Assembly: GCA_009838515.1 (NCBI GenBank)
Contig: VXRL01000076.1
Coordinates: forward strand, 1 to 64,000
Reading direction: 5' to 3'
Source: Terriglobia bacterium
Lineage (GTDB): Bacteria > Acidobacteriota > Terriglobia > Bryobacterales > UBA6623
Length of the DNA stretch: 64,000 bases
Of the stretch, positions 8,973-18,320 are shown piece after piece. Both the position numbers and the translations under genes were made by a program. Each line of letters begins with the position of its first letter. Position 1 is the first letter of the stretch. Under the pieces are notes generated by a model that was not told the DNA's origin, did not search any database, and was given only the letters and a program-made list of their open reading frames with translations.

Positions 8973-9346
8973 GGCACCACTTATCCTCCCCCATTTGTTC
9001 TCCCGCACCCGCTGGCGAGCGCTGCCGATCGCAATGCGAGCGAAACCCTCCTTTTCTTCCTCGAGGTGATGTCAAATTGTTGTCGCAGCGCTGGCTGCCA
9101 GAGCTTCCGGCTAGGATGGACGAGTTACAGCGGCATTCGGACAGCCCCCAACCCAGCTGACGCGGGGGCGGTGGGCTCGAGATCACAGCTTGGCCAGCGA
9201 CTTCAACGGCTAGTCGACAGCCGCGAATCCACGCATCGGGGCCAACGCGCCCGTCGACACCTTCGAGCCCCATCCCGCGGCGCTGGACGCAGTGCCGCGA
9301 CGAATTTGCGCGGTGGATTGCCGGGCCAGCTACCAGGAACTGCCAT
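8973..9346. other. Intergenic stretch with no supported gene
   Basis: About 370 bases between the amidohydrolase start and the antitoxin end. It must hold the promoter of the amidohydrolase. No motif-bearing frame and no clear -35/-10 pair was seen. Confidence 0.4.
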
Positions 9347-9583
9347 TCATCGGAGATCTTGGGCTCGCGAATGCAGTCGGTCCAGCTTGTCGAGCACCGC
9401 CAGTCCGCGCTCGACATTGCCACGGGCCGCTCGCAATCGGAAGCGCATTTCGGTGTCATGCTCGGCCAACGCCCGTGCGGTGAGTTCCTCCATCAGTTTG
9501 TTTACGCTCACGCCGCGTCGCGCCGCCATCGCCGCCAAGCGATCCCGATGGGCATCAGGCACCCGGATTGTCAACGTTGCCAT
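9347..9583 (-). CDS. Ribbon-helix-helix antitoxin of a PIN toxin pair
   Basis: 78 residues. ATLTIRVPDAHRDRLAAMAARRGVS is a beta-strand then helix-turn-helix of the Arc/CopG type, with a charged helical tail that would wrap the toxin. The frame opens at 9592, but AGGAGG lies directly against that ATG and nine bases from the second ATG at 9583, so the second is the better start. That places it one base after the toxin stop. Toxin-first order is less common than antitoxin-first. It probably represses its operon at the palindrome at 10018-10037. Confidence 0.85.
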   Translation of the reverse strand: MATLTIRVPDAHRDRLAAMAARRGVSVNKLMEELTARALAEHDTEMRFRLRAARGNVERGLAVLDKLDRLHSRAQDLR

Positions 9584-9584
9584 G

Positions 9585-10010
9585 TCAGCCATCCTCCTTC
9601 AGCCAGTCGCCCGGCGTAACCACCCGCATGCTGTCGAAGACCAGTTCGCCCGCCGCGAAGTCCCTAGTGTTGCCCGTAATGATGGACTCTGCATTGCCCG
9701 CAACCGCTAGCTCGATCAGATGATTATCGGATTCGTCGGGTAGATTCGGACGCCAAAGAAAGGTGATGTCCACCCATTCGCAGACACTGAGGAGGGCCTC
9801 GAGCAGCTCCGCTCGATCATTCGAGGTGATCGACGACGCAGTGAACAGTTCATCTCTTGCCAGCACGTCCTCGTATTCCAAGAACAACGCGTTTCCCACT
9901 ATTGGCCGGGCATGGCCGGCCAGGCATCGTCGTAGCACCTCCCGTGCCGCGCCGTCGGGCGAGAGGATTGCGGAAACCAGAACGTTCGTATCAACCACGA
10001 TCCTCCTCAC
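9585..10010 (-). CDS. PIN-domain toxin (putative ribonuclease)
   Basis: 141 residues, usual size. The opening RRIVVDTNVLVSAIL carries the first PIN aspartate; the middle has EYEDVLARDELF with the conserved acidic residue; LPDESDNHLIELAVAGNAESIITGNTRDF gives the remaining Asp/Glu cluster. This is the COG1569/PIN_3 type, predicted to cut RNA in the cytoplasm. It is the promoter-proximal gene, followed by the RHH antitoxin. All acidic positions look present, so the toxin should be active. Confidence 0.9.
   Translation of the reverse strand: MRRIVVDTNVLVSAILSPDGAAREVLRRCLAGHARPIVGNALFLEYEDVLARDELFTASSITSNDRAELLEALLSVCEWVDITFLWRPNLPDESDNHLIELAVAGNAESIITGNTRDFAAGELVFDSMRVVTPGDWLKEDG
9593..9598 (-). 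promoter_or_regulatory. Ribosome-binding site deciding the antitoxin start
   Basis: AGGAGG on the minus strand, inside the end of the toxin gene. It touches the first ATG of the antitoxin frame and is nine bases from the second, which argues for the second as start. Confidence 0.6.
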
Positions 10011-10017
10011 GGCTTCA

Positions 10018-10037
10018 TGATAGCATATATGCTGTCA
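10018..10037. promoter_or_regulatory. Palindromic operator of the PIN/RHH toxin-antitoxin operon
   Basis: TGATAGCATA-TATGCTGTCA is a 20-base inverted repeat with nine of ten pairs matching, seven bases upstream of the toxin start codon. Position and symmetry fit the binding site of a dimeric RHH antitoxin; it may also include the promoter -10 region. Binding is inferred. Confidence 0.65.
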
Positions 10038-10314
10038 TAGACGTGCATCTGTGGGATGATTGCTCGTGGCGCTGTCAGTGAGGTGTCAGCCATTCATTTG
10101 CTACGGTGGGGCGCTGGTCGCACGTCTGCTGCGCGGTGCATCGCCGCCAGCGCGAGGACCGACCAACTGGTCCGCCGTACCGTCGCATTCCTGGAAGGGC
10201 GAGATTGATTGCTGGCCGAATCACGCTGGACACAGACCGTACCGCCTGTTGGTCTGTTCGCACGGGCATCGGCTACGGTGGGAGAGTTGAATAGTGACAA
10301 GATCTCGGCCGGCC

Positions 10315-11472
10315 ATGAACCTCACTCGTCGAACATTCGCCATCGGCTTGCTGCCGGGATTGGCTTGCACCCAAGATGGGCACTTCAGTCGAAGTCCCGT
10401 ATTCTCGGCCGGGGAGGACGGTTACCACACGTTCCGGATTCCCGCGCTGCTGCCCGTTGGCAGCGGAGTGCTGCTGGCATTCGCAGAGGGCCGCCGTTTC
10501 GGGCGTGGCGACAGTGGCGCGATCGATCTGGTCCTAAAGCGCTCGACGGATTCCGGTGCAACTTGGTCGGCCTTGCAGGTTGTCTGGAGTGATGGAGCGA
10601 ACACATGCGGGAACCCCTGTCCCGTGGTCGACACTCGTACCGGCCGGATCCTTCTGCCAATGACTTGGAATTCGGGCGAGGACAACGGGCGCGATCTGCA
10701 TAGCGGCACTGGTAGCGATACGCGCCGGGTGTTCTTGACATACTCCGATGACGATGGGCGGAACTGGTCGTCCGCACGCGAAATCACTGGCCAGGCGAAG
10801 CGACCTGATTGGTGGTGGTACGCGACTGGCCCTGGTGTAGCCATCCAGGTCCGCAATGGCGGGCACGCGGGAAGAATCGTTGTACCCGCGAACCACTCCT
10901 CGGAGAAGCACGGATACGCCGCGCACGCCATGCTTTCCGACGACGGTGGGGAGAACTGGCGGATGAGTTCGGTGATTGCTCCAGCCTGCAACGAGAGCCA
11001 GGTCGTAGAGCTGGTCGACGGCCGGTTGATGATGAACAGTCGCAACCAGTCGTTCACGAACGAGGAGCGCACGGGTTATCGCGCGATTGCGTTCAGTGCT
11101 GACGGTGGCGAGACTTGGACACCGCCGCAGCCGGATGCGCATCTCGGTGATCCCCAAGTCCAGGCCAGCCTGACCCGGTATTCTTGGCCCGGCGAAGGTA
11201 ACCCGGGCAGACTCCTGTTCTCAAATCCCGCCCCGCCGGTTTCGCGGGAGCGGGGGCAGCGGATTCGCATGACCGTGCGCTCCAGTCTGGACGATGGCCG
11301 CACTTGGCCCGTTGCGCGGTTGATTCATGAAGGTCCTGCGGCGTATTCGAGCTTGGCTCGACTGCACGATGGCTCGGTGGGATTGCTCTACGAAGCAGGC
11401 AGCGAGGGTCCATACGAGGCCATCCAATTGGCGCGCTTCTCCATTGGCTGGCTGGACGGCGGAGCGGCCTGA
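10315..11472 (+). CDS. Exo-alpha-sialidase (GH33), lipoprotein
   Basis: 385 residues from the ATG at 10315; a GTG at 10294 opens the frame. The leader MNLTRRTFAIGLLPGLAC ends in a lipobox, so the protein is probably anchored. The sialidase signature YHTFRIPALLP has the Arg-triad Arg41; five Asp-boxes follow (STDSGATW, SDDDGRNW, SDDGGENW, SADGGETW, SLDDGRTW). Glu227 in NESQ and Tyr344 in YSSL fit the nucleophile pair, and Asp71 or nearby the acid. It releases terminal sialic acids from glycans outside the cytoplasm. It is followed at 190 bases by a Gfo/Idh/MocA gene on the same strand. Confidence 0.93.
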   Translation: MNLTRRTFAIGLLPGLACTQDGHFSRSPVFSAGEDGYHTFRIPALLPVGSGVLLAFAEGRRFGRGDSGAIDLVLKRSTDSGATWSALQVVWSDGANTCGNPCPVVDTRTGRILLPMTWNSGEDNGRDLHSGTGSDTRRVFLTYSDDDGRNWSSAREITGQAKRPDWWWYATGPGVAIQVRNGGHAGRIVVPANHSSEKHGYAAHAMLSDDGGENWRMSSVIAPACNESQVVELVDGRLMMNSRNQSFTNEERTGYRAIAFSADGGETWTPPQPDAHLGDPQVQASLTRYSWPGEGNPGRLLFSNPAPPVSRERGQRIRMTVRSSLDDGRTWPVARLIHEGPAAYSSLARLHDGSVGLLYEAGSEGPYEAIQLARFSIGWLDGGAA

Positions 11473-11661
11473 AACGGGGACCGACACAGGGCTGCTTTGA
11501 TCTGCAGTCCAGACCGGCGCGGCAGCGAAGCTGGGCCTCTCGCCCATGGCCCGATCTTGGTCGGGGCGAGCCTGCTCAACAACACGCAATTCGTGGGCTG
11601 ATCCCGGCTATCCTATTGCCGGGCCGGCCTGTACGGCAGCCCAATGATCGGAGGTTCGAGC

Positions 11662-12885
11662 ATGGAATCAAGACGGGAATTCCTGGGCCATCGTTTGCTG
11701 GATGCCACTGCCCTTGCTGCCGCGGCGGGCTTGCCGGCCGGGCTGCCCGCCCAAACTGAGTCATCGCGTCAGATTCGCATCGGCGTGGTGGGAGGGGGCT
11801 TCGGAACACACTTCGACTGGCACGAGCATCCAAACTCCACGGTCGCAGCAGTCACCGACTTGAGGGCTGAGCGGCGCGACGCGCTTCAGACGAAGTATCG
11901 ATGTGACACGGTATACGACTCCTTGGAAGAGATGCTCCGGCGGCCCGAAGACTTAGATGCCGTTGCAGTATTCACTGGCGCCCCAGACCATTTCAAGCAC
12001 GTCTCGATGTGCATGGAGCGCGGGCTCCACGTAATCTCCGCCGTCCCCGCGGTGATGACCCTCGAAGAGGCTGATGGTCTCCGGGACCTCAAGGAACGGA
12101 CCGGGTTGCGGTACATGATGGCCGAAACCAGCTACTACAGGCAGCCCACCATCTACGCGCGAAACCTGCACGGAGAGAGTGGTTTCGGGGAGGTCTTCTA
12201 CACAGAGCTCGAGTACTACCACGACCGCGGCGACCTTGATGCGTTGCTGTCCGACAAGACCTCTCGCTTCTACGAGCCGGATGGATCTCGTACCTGGCGC
12301 TGGGGCCTGCCGCCCATGCACTACCCCACTCACTGCCTGGGGTTCCTCGTGGGAGTGACGCGGGAACGCATCGACCGCGTCTCGTGTCTCGGCTGGGGAG
12401 GCAAGCATCCTTGGCTCGAAGAGAACCGCTACGACAATCCGTACTGGTGCCAGTCTGCGCTCATGCAGACCGACCGCGGCAACATGTCTCGCTGCAACGT
12501 CTTCTGGTTCGTCGGCGGCCACGGAGAACAGGCCCGCTGGTTCGGCGAGCGAGGGTCGTTGTTCATGTCGGTGGGAGGGCTTCACCAGGATGTCTGGCTG
12601 CCGCGCTCGAAGGCCTTGGACCGCAACGAGCGCGTCCAGAGACTCGAGATTCCGGATTACTGGAAGAGCGAAATGCTGCCGCCTCGGATGCGGCACGGGA
12701 GCGGCCACGACGGCAGCCACCCGTTCCTTGCGGCGGAGTTCGTCAACGCCCTCATCGATGACCGGGAGCCCGTGATCGACGTGTACGAATCCTTGGCGAT
12801 GACAGTGCCGGGGATTGTCGCGCACCAATCATCGCTGAAGAACGGCGAGCAACTCGCCGTTCCGAGCTTTGATCGCTCCGGTTGA
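11662..12885 (+). CDS. Tat-exported Gfo/Idh/MocA-family oxidoreductase
   Basis: 407 residues. The start at 11662 gives a leader ESRREFLGHRLLDATALAAAA of Tat type. A Rossmann motif (IRIGVVGGGFGTHFDW) follows near residue 43, then the family's C-terminal domain with MHYPTHCLGFLVGV, whose His residues are the usual catalytic region. The family oxidises, reduces or epimerises sugars and inositols with NAD(P); export suggests tightly bound cofactor. Downstream of the sialidase, so a role on released sugars is plausible but not shown. Confidence 0.88.
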   Translation: MESRREFLGHRLLDATALAAAAGLPAGLPAQTESSRQIRIGVVGGGFGTHFDWHEHPNSTVAAVTDLRAERRDALQTKYRCDTVYDSLEEMLRRPEDLDAVAVFTGAPDHFKHVSMCMERGLHVISAVPAVMTLEEADGLRDLKERTGLRYMMAETSYYRQPTIYARNLHGESGFGEVFYTELEYYHDRGDLDALLSDKTSRFYEPDGSRTWRWGLPPMHYPTHCLGFLVGVTRERIDRVSCLGWGGKHPWLEENRYDNPYWCQSALMQTDRGNMSRCNVFWFVGGHGEQARWFGERGSLFMSVGGLHQDVWLPRSKALDRNERVQRLEIPDYWKSEMLPPRMRHGSGHDGSHPFLAAEFVNALIDDREPVIDVYESLAMTVPGIVAHQSSLKNGEQLAVPSFDRSG

Positions 12886-13223
12886 AATATCGAGCAACGA
12901 AATCCGACGGGATTCCGGCAGGTCGAACGATACTGAGTGGAATTCAGGTCAGCTGTCTAGGCATTGGCGAGGCTGCGCCGACCTACAAAGGCACGCAAGT
13001 GCGACGCGAGCCGCCTTCCAAGCGGCACTCGTACATGGGCCGTGCGGAGCGAGAGGCGCTTGCGTGAGCGGCTTCCTCCATCGCCACGGACCAGACGACT
13101 GCAGCGCGCGGTCGGTTGAAGGCGGCCCCGTCTGAATCGGAACCTTAGCCAGATTTCGGAGCAACAACTCCTGCGCCATGCAGTCTTACGGGTTGGCCCC
13201 AGACCGCTCCGAACGGCTGAGAG
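12886..13223. other. Intergenic stretch with no supported gene
   Basis: About 340 bases between the convergent oxidoreductase and Uma2 genes. Several short frames exist on both strands, none with a recognisable motif. No terminator hairpin was clearly seen. Confidence 0.45.
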
Positions 13224-13940
13224 CTAGCCGGCGTCACCCGACGACCTCAGTCGCGCTTCCAATTCGCGGATCCGTTGATTCGCTCGGTCACGCTCGTGCT
13301 CGGCTACTTCTAGCGCCGTGCTGGCCTCAGCGTGGGTCAGCAGGTCGCGCCCCAACAGCGGATCATGGAACCGTAGCAGCCACCGCTCGGCCCGCAACTC
13401 CAACCCCAGCGCCTCGCTCCGGTACCAACCAGCCGGTCTCACGGCCCGCACCGGCTGGTACCGGTCGCCCTCTAGCCGCCAGCCCTCCAGCCGACCTGGA
13501 ATCAACACACCCAGCGGGTCAAACCGCCAGTATTCGCGAACGCCGATCCGCTCGTATGTCGCACGCTTGCTCGTCGCATCCCGGCGGCTCGTCGACTCCG
13601 ACGCCACCTCCACAACGAAGCTCGGAGCCCCACCTCCCTCCTCCCAGATCAGATACGACTTGCGCCCCTCCTTCTGCTCTGCACCGAGCACCACGAACAC
13701 GTCTGGCACCACCACCGCAGTGGCGTCGCCCTGGCCGTAATACACGGCCATGCTGCCTGCCACGTAAACGTCTGCGCGGGCCATGAAATGCGTTTCCAAC
13801 TGGTTGCGCATGGCGACGATCGACCGCGCATGCGGTTCGGTCTCCATCAGGACCTTGCCGTCGGAGTAGGGGTACTCCACCGCCGGTTTTCCTGTGGACG
13901 GGCGGGGGACCGCATCTAGGAGCGGGTTGGGAGTGGCCAT
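13224..13940 (-). CDS. Uma2-family (DUF820) putative endonuclease
   Basis: 238 residues. Uma2 proteins have a PD-(D/E)xK nuclease fold. Here Asp80 in VVVPDVFVVL and Glu111 in PSFVVEVASEST are the expected metal ligands, followed by KRATYERIGVREYWRFDP, the conserved end of the core. The last 35 residues form a charged coiled coil (EVAEHERDRANQRIRELEA). Members are widespread, often in many copies, with no settled role. It lies alone on the minus strand. Confidence 0.92.
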   Translation of the reverse strand: MATPNPLLDAVPRPSTGKPAVEYPYSDGKVLMETEPHARSIVAMRNQLETHFMARADVYVAGSMAVYYGQGDATAVVVPDVFVVLGAEQKEGRKSYLIWEEGGGAPSFVVEVASESTSRRDATSKRATYERIGVREYWRFDPLGVLIPGRLEGWRLEGDRYQPVRAVRPAGWYRSEALGLELRAERWLLRFHDPLLGRDLLTHAEASTALEVAEHERDRANQRIRELEARLRSSGDAG

Positions 13941-14111
13941 GGCTGCATCGTAGCAGGCTAGATTGCGGACAGGAGCTTATCCCTGCTCGGACATGCTGAG
14001 CACGTTCCGATCCCTCGGCGAAGTCGGCTGAGGTCGCGTGTCTGCCGACTGGGAATTGGCCCCCAAGATTGAAATTGACTCGATCGTAGACGTGAGCTCT
14101 AGGTCGGGTGT

Positions 14112-15095
14112 CTAGTCGTGCCGAGTAAGGAAGTCCTTGCGGATCTTGGCGACAACCGTGAAGTGTGGATCGACCACATTCGCTATGTCATACTCCAACG
14201 CGTGCCCAAATAGAAGGGACGAGCCCCGCTCGTCGAAGCCGTAGTCGGCCATCAGCCATCGCTGCAGTTCCGTTGTCGCATGCTGCAGGGCTTGCTGAAG
14301 GGGCCTCGCGCTGCCGAGCGTCATGATGTACTCATCGGTTTCAAGCCGCGGCCAGCCGATCTTTTGCTCCTTGATTAAGCCGACCGTGAACTCGACGTCC
14401 ATCGAGACTTCAAGAGCGTTCCCGACGACTTCTCCGTCGCCTTGGCGCGCGTGTCCGTCCCCGACGAAGAGCAGCGCGCCCGGCTCGGAGACCGGCAGCA
14501 TCAAGGTGGTGCCGACAACCAAGCCGTTGTAGTCCATGTTCCCGCCGAAGGCTCCTGGCGTACTCGTCGCGACGGCCTCCTTGCGCGCCGGAGCGACTGC
14601 GACGCATCCCAGCATCGGCCGTAGCGGCACTTCGATCCCTCTGGGCTTGATCGTTTCCGAGGCGACTGTAGCCACCCCGCGGTCCTTGTCGATGTCCCAG
14701 GTCTCGGTCGTCTGCTTCCGCTCGGCCTCGTGGCGCAGGAAGGCGGGATCGGCTGTGTAGGGTGCGAGGACACTGCTCGACCACGCGGTCGGCCGGCTGG
14801 GTTCGATCTTTTCGAATCGCACCACCAGCACATCTCCGGGCTCGGCACCTTCCACGAAGAAGGGGCCGGTCTGAGGATTCGGTCGTTCGCCAACTTGCTC
14901 GTTGTCGGCATCGAAGCCGCGCGCGTCGATCGTCTTGGTGACTACCCTGTCGCCGGGTTTGATCGACAGTACCGGCTCGTGGGCGAACGAGAACGTGTTG
15001 TGGTACTGCGAGGGCTCGAAGTGATGTGTCTCCGCCACAGCCGATCCGGATGCCATGAGCGAAATGATAACGAGTGCCGCAACGGAAAGTGACAT
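14112..15095 (-). CDS. Exported acetamidase/formamidase family protein
   Basis: 327 residues from the internal ATG, which gives a signal peptide (SLSVAALVIISLMASGSAVA); the frame opens at 15173. Conserved blocks of the FmdA/AmdA family are seen: LSIKPGDRVVTKTIDARGFD, GPFFVEGAEPGDVLVVRFE, TPGAFGGNMDYNGLVVGTTL and LFVGDGHARQGDGEVVG, the last holding likely metal-binding Asp/His. The family frees ammonia from short amides. Characterised members are mostly cytoplasmic, so the leader is notable. It follows the GH109/sulfatase operon by 162 bases on the same strand. Confidence 0.9.
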   Translation of the reverse strand: MSLSVAALVIISLMASGSAVAETHHFEPSQYHNTFSFAHEPVLSIKPGDRVVTKTIDARGFDADNEQVGERPNPQTGPFFVEGAEPGDVLVVRFEKIEPSRPTAWSSSVLAPYTADPAFLRHEAERKQTTETWDIDKDRGVATVASETIKPRGIEVPLRPMLGCVAVAPARKEAVATSTPGAFGGNMDYNGLVVGTTLMLPVSEPGALLFVGDGHARQGDGEVVGNALEVSMDVEFTVGLIKEQKIGWPRLETDEYIMTLGSARPLQQALQHATTELQRWLMADYGFDERGSSLLFGHALEYDIANVVDPHFTVVAKIRKDFLTRHD

Positions 15096-15257
15096 CGGGT
15101 ATTGACCTGTCGCGGCGATTATAGCCACCGACGGCAAGAGTCGGACGGACCGGGCGAGGCCCTGTGGCTGCACGAGGTTGCAGATAGCGCCCCGCTGGCA
15201 TTAGCGGGCACTGCCAGCCCGCTACGAGAGATCGTGCGTGGAATGATCGGCCCGACC

Positions 15258-16652
15258 CTAGCCCATGGACCTTCGACCCAGTTCCACCGCCAGAGCATCT
15301 TTGTGCTGGTCGCCCCACTTGGCCAGCCTGCCTGCCAGCTCCTTCACGACGTTCTGCCGGTCTGAGTACAAGTTCTTCGTCTCGCCGGGATCGTTCTGCA
15401 TGTCGTACAGCTCGTCAAAACGCATTTGAGGCCGAGCCCCAAAGTGGCGCAGGATCAGCTTCCAGCGCTCGGTACGAATGGCTCGCTCTTCGAACAAGAC
15501 CCCGTCGATACCCTTCTGCGAGATGTTCTGGATGACGATCTCCCGACTCCACTCGTCTCGTCCGCTAACCAGGTGCGGGATCAGGCTGCGGTCCGAAAAG
15601 TCCTCGTCGAGTCTGCCGTAAAGACCCGCGGCGTCCATGATCGTTGGCATCAGGTCCACGGAGCTGACGCCGGACTGCCAGGCCACACCGGCCGGCAGGA
15701 CTCTGGGGTAGTGCATGATCAGCGGCAGGCGGGCGGCCTCGTCGTATGAGATGCTCATGCCCGCAAGGGTTCCAGGGCGATCGATCCACGTCCGTCCGTG
15801 CTCGGTGGTGAGGATGATGAATGTGTTGTCGAGCACATTGCTGCGTCGCAGCGCATCGATCATTCGTCCGATCTCTTCATCGAGCGCCGTGACCGAAGCG
15901 TAGTATTCCTCGTGCTCGACGTTCTTGCCCTTGTACGGTTCGTGGAACCGCTTCGGGGGATTGTTCGGCTCGTGCGGCGAGTAGTAGGACTGGTACAGGA
16001 AGAAGGGCCGGTCAGCGTTCTCCTCGATAAACTCGACGGCATCGTCGGTCTGAATGGTGGGTCTGTAGCGTGACTTGTGTGGCTCGCCCAGCCAGTGATG
16101 GATTTGCGAGTTGAAGCTCTTCCAGACATCGAAGAAACCCGGGTTTCCTTCCCCCAGGTGCCACTTGCCGATGTGTGCCGTGCGGTAGCCGGCGTTATTG
16201 AGAAAGTGCGGAAAGTTGTCCCAAATGTCGAATCGCGGATCGCCGAATGGATCGGGCACCGGTTCCTGGTAGGTGTTGTACGACCCGCTCCGCACGTAGG
16301 GATACGGGTTCTTCCGCATCCCATGCTGGTGCGGATACTTGCCAGTGAGGATGGAGGCCCGACAGGGTCCACAAAGGGGCTGCGGGGCGTAGCAATTGTC
16401 GAAGCGGATGCCGCCCGCGGCCAGCTGATCGATGTTCGGCGTGTGGACATCCGAGCGGCCGTATGCCCCGATCGCGTCTCGGCGGCACTTGTCGAGCAGG
16501 ATGAACAGGAAGTTCGGAGGATCCTGGTTGCCACCAGGTTCATTAGCGGATCCGGTCTGGCCTAGGGCCCGCTGGGCCGCCGAGGCACTGCCGAGAATTC
16601 CCAGTCCTCCGATTGCATTGAGAATCGAGCGTCGCTTCATTCGATGAGACAT
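15258..16652 (-). CDS. Divergent sulfatase-family protein (CGPCR active-site variant)
   Basis: 464 residues with an N-terminal leader (MKRRSILNAIGGLGILGSA). Overall layout is that of type I sulfatases: PPNFLFILLDKCRRDAIGAYG, then QPLCGPCRASILTGKYPHQHGM, GYRTAHIGKWHLG and a C-terminal ELYDMQNDPGETKNL. Formylglycine would form at Cys94. Several usual residues differ: the fourth position of CxPSR is Cys97, the DHG metal site reads TTEHGR (Glu284), and the Lys normally four residues before the YEE-type tyrosine is Met299. Activity on normal sulfate esters is therefore uncertain. It lies 12 bases after the GH109-like gene, so they are one operon. Confidence 0.88.
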   Translation of the reverse strand: MSHRMKRRSILNAIGGLGILGSASAAQRALGQTGSANEPGGNQDPPNFLFILLDKCRRDAIGAYGRSDVHTPNIDQLAAGGIRFDNCYAPQPLCGPCRASILTGKYPHQHGMRKNPYPYVRSGSYNTYQEPVPDPFGDPRFDIWDNFPHFLNNAGYRTAHIGKWHLGEGNPGFFDVWKSFNSQIHHWLGEPHKSRYRPTIQTDDAVEFIEENADRPFFLYQSYYSPHEPNNPPKRFHEPYKGKNVEHEEYYASVTALDEEIGRMIDALRRSNVLDNTFIILTTEHGRTWIDRPGTLAGMSISYDEAARLPLIMHYPRVLPAGVAWQSGVSSVDLMPTIMDAAGLYGRLDEDFSDRSLIPHLVSGRDEWSREIVIQNISQKGIDGVLFEERAIRTERWKLILRHFGARPQMRFDELYDMQNDPGETKNLYSDRQNVVKELAGRLAKWGDQHKDALAVELGRRSMG

Positions 16653-16664
16653 GACTCTCTCCCG

Positions 16665-17990
16665 CTATCCCCACTGCCACTGCAACTCGAACTTCGGGTT
16701 CGCCTTCCACTTGCCCTTGGAGAAATCTGGCATTGCCACCGACTTGGACTTGCCCGCGATCGACTCCTCGCTGAGGGGGCCGATCGCGCTCCAGGTCACC
16801 GCGTCAATGATCGAAACCGGCGGCGGCGTCCCATGCCGCAAGCTCTCGGTCCATCCGCGCAGCTCCATCCAGTCCGCGCCACTGTGCCCGAACCGTAGCG
16901 CTCGCTCGCTGTACATCTTCCAGATTGGGTGGTCGAACTCGTCCAGGAACGGGTTCAGAGAATGCCACCCGCGGGCATCTACCGCCTTGCCGTCCCAATG
17001 CCGCTCCTGCACCCAGATTGAGCCTTCGCCGGGGAACGGCCAGCGGACCATGCCCTTGGTCCCCTGATACTTGTGTCCGTCATCACGGGGATGCCAGCTT
17101 TGGATGTCGTGGAAGTTCAATGCCGTGCGGCCATCTTCCAGTTGCACTAGGACGTTCGTGCGATCGGAGTTGGCGAAGTCGCGCTTCGCGTTCGGGTGAT
17201 CGGGTCCCCACCGGTCCTCGGCGTACTGGTTCATGCCCCGGGAGACGCCGCCCGTCGCGATCACTGACTCTATGCGCGTTCCATGGTTGATGTCCATCAA
17301 CATTGCCACTGGAGCGAACTGATGGGTGGGATACAGATTTCCGTTACGGGTGATCGAGTGTTTTCCTCGCCACTGGAGATCGCCTTTGTCGGCGACCCGC
17401 GCGTCGAACATTACAGCCCGTACATCGTGACCGTACCCGGACTCGCAATACACGATCTCTCCCAGCAGGCCAGCACGCTTGATGTTCAGCACTGCCAGCG
17501 GTTCACGGCGGTATACCCAGTTCTCTAGCATCGTGGCGGACACGCCCGTCCGCTCGGCAGTTTCAACAAGCTGCCAGCACTCGTCGACCGTGATCGCTGC
17601 CGGCACTTCGATAGCAGCGGCTATCCCTGCTTCGAGGGCCGCGATACCCATGGTCGCGTGCCATTCCCATGGTGTTGCGACGACCACGCCGTCCAGATCT
17701 TCGGCGTCGAGGAGGCGACGGTAATCCTCGGGGCCGCTCGCGTAGATCGCAGGCTCAGGCTTGCCGGCATCCACGCAGGTCTTGCGCGCCTTCGCTGCCG
17801 CATTGTCGTCGAGGTCGCAGATCGCCGCGACTTCAATTCCTGGTAGATCAAGCAACGGGCGCAATAGAGAAGAACCGCGCGAACCCGCGCCAATGATCCC
17901 CACCCGGACGGGCATCTCGGCGGCTCGCGTCTCAGCGGCTGTGAGAGCGGCCGCGACGCCCACAAACGTTCGTCGGTCGATCTTGTTCAT
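16665..17990 (-). CDS. Exported Gfo/Idh/MocA-fold protein, GH109 (alpha-N-acetylgalactosaminidase)-like
   Basis: 441 residues. Leader MNKIDRRTFVGVAAALTAAETRA with RR, then VRVGIIGAGSRGSSLL as the NAD-binding motif. ATPWEWHATMGIAAL, ENWVYRREPLAVLNIKRAG, GEIVYCESGYGHDVR, RNGNLYPTHQFAPVAMLMDIN and LRHGTPPP match the pattern of GH109, which uses bound NAD to cleave alpha-N-acetylgalactosamine by an oxidise-eliminate route. The Tyr/His pair in LYPTH is the expected catalytic region. First gene of an operon with the divergent sulfatase, 12 bases apart, suggesting a sulfated GalNAc-bearing substrate (inference). Confidence 0.85.
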   Translation of the reverse strand: MNKIDRRTFVGVAAALTAAETRAAEMPVRVGIIGAGSRGSSLLRPLLDLPGIEVAAICDLDDNAAAKARKTCVDAGKPEPAIYASGPEDYRRLLDAEDLDGVVVATPWEWHATMGIAALEAGIAAAIEVPAAITVDECWQLVETAERTGVSATMLENWVYRREPLAVLNIKRAGLLGEIVYCESGYGHDVRAVMFDARVADKGDLQWRGKHSITRNGNLYPTHQFAPVAMLMDINHGTRIESVIATGGVSRGMNQYAEDRWGPDHPNAKRDFANSDRTNVLVQLEDGRTALNFHDIQSWHPRDDGHKYQGTKGMVRWPFPGEGSIWVQERHWDGKAVDARGWHSLNPFLDEFDHPIWKMYSERALRFGHSGADWMELRGWTESLRHGTPPPVSIIDAVTWSAIGPLSEESIAGKSKSVAMPDFSKGKWKANPKFELQWQWG

Positions 17991-18320
17991 GACGTTTCCT
18001 CATGGTGGCTTGGTCGGGGCCGAGCCGAATCCGGCTCCATCGTACAGCGTTTGGCAAGGTTTAGATGGAATCTCGCCATTAGCACCAGACGGGCAAATTG
18101 GCTTGGCAAGTCTTGCCAGCAGTGCGTCGAACTCACCTATGGCTTCGTAGTAGGCACCCAGAGCCTCGGCGCTTCGCACTTATCGGTCGGATGGGACGAT
18201 TTATCGGTGCGGGTATGCCATTAGGATGATCCTAGGGGTGGGCAGCCTCGCATCTACGGTCACGACGTGGCTGAAGAGGAAGTCGAAGCGAGCTCTTCAT
18301 CGCAGACACACGAGGGCACA
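17991..18320. other. Intergenic stretch with no supported gene
   Basis: About 330 bases between divergent genes; expected to hold both promoters. No clear promoter pair or repeat was identified. Confidence 0.4.
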
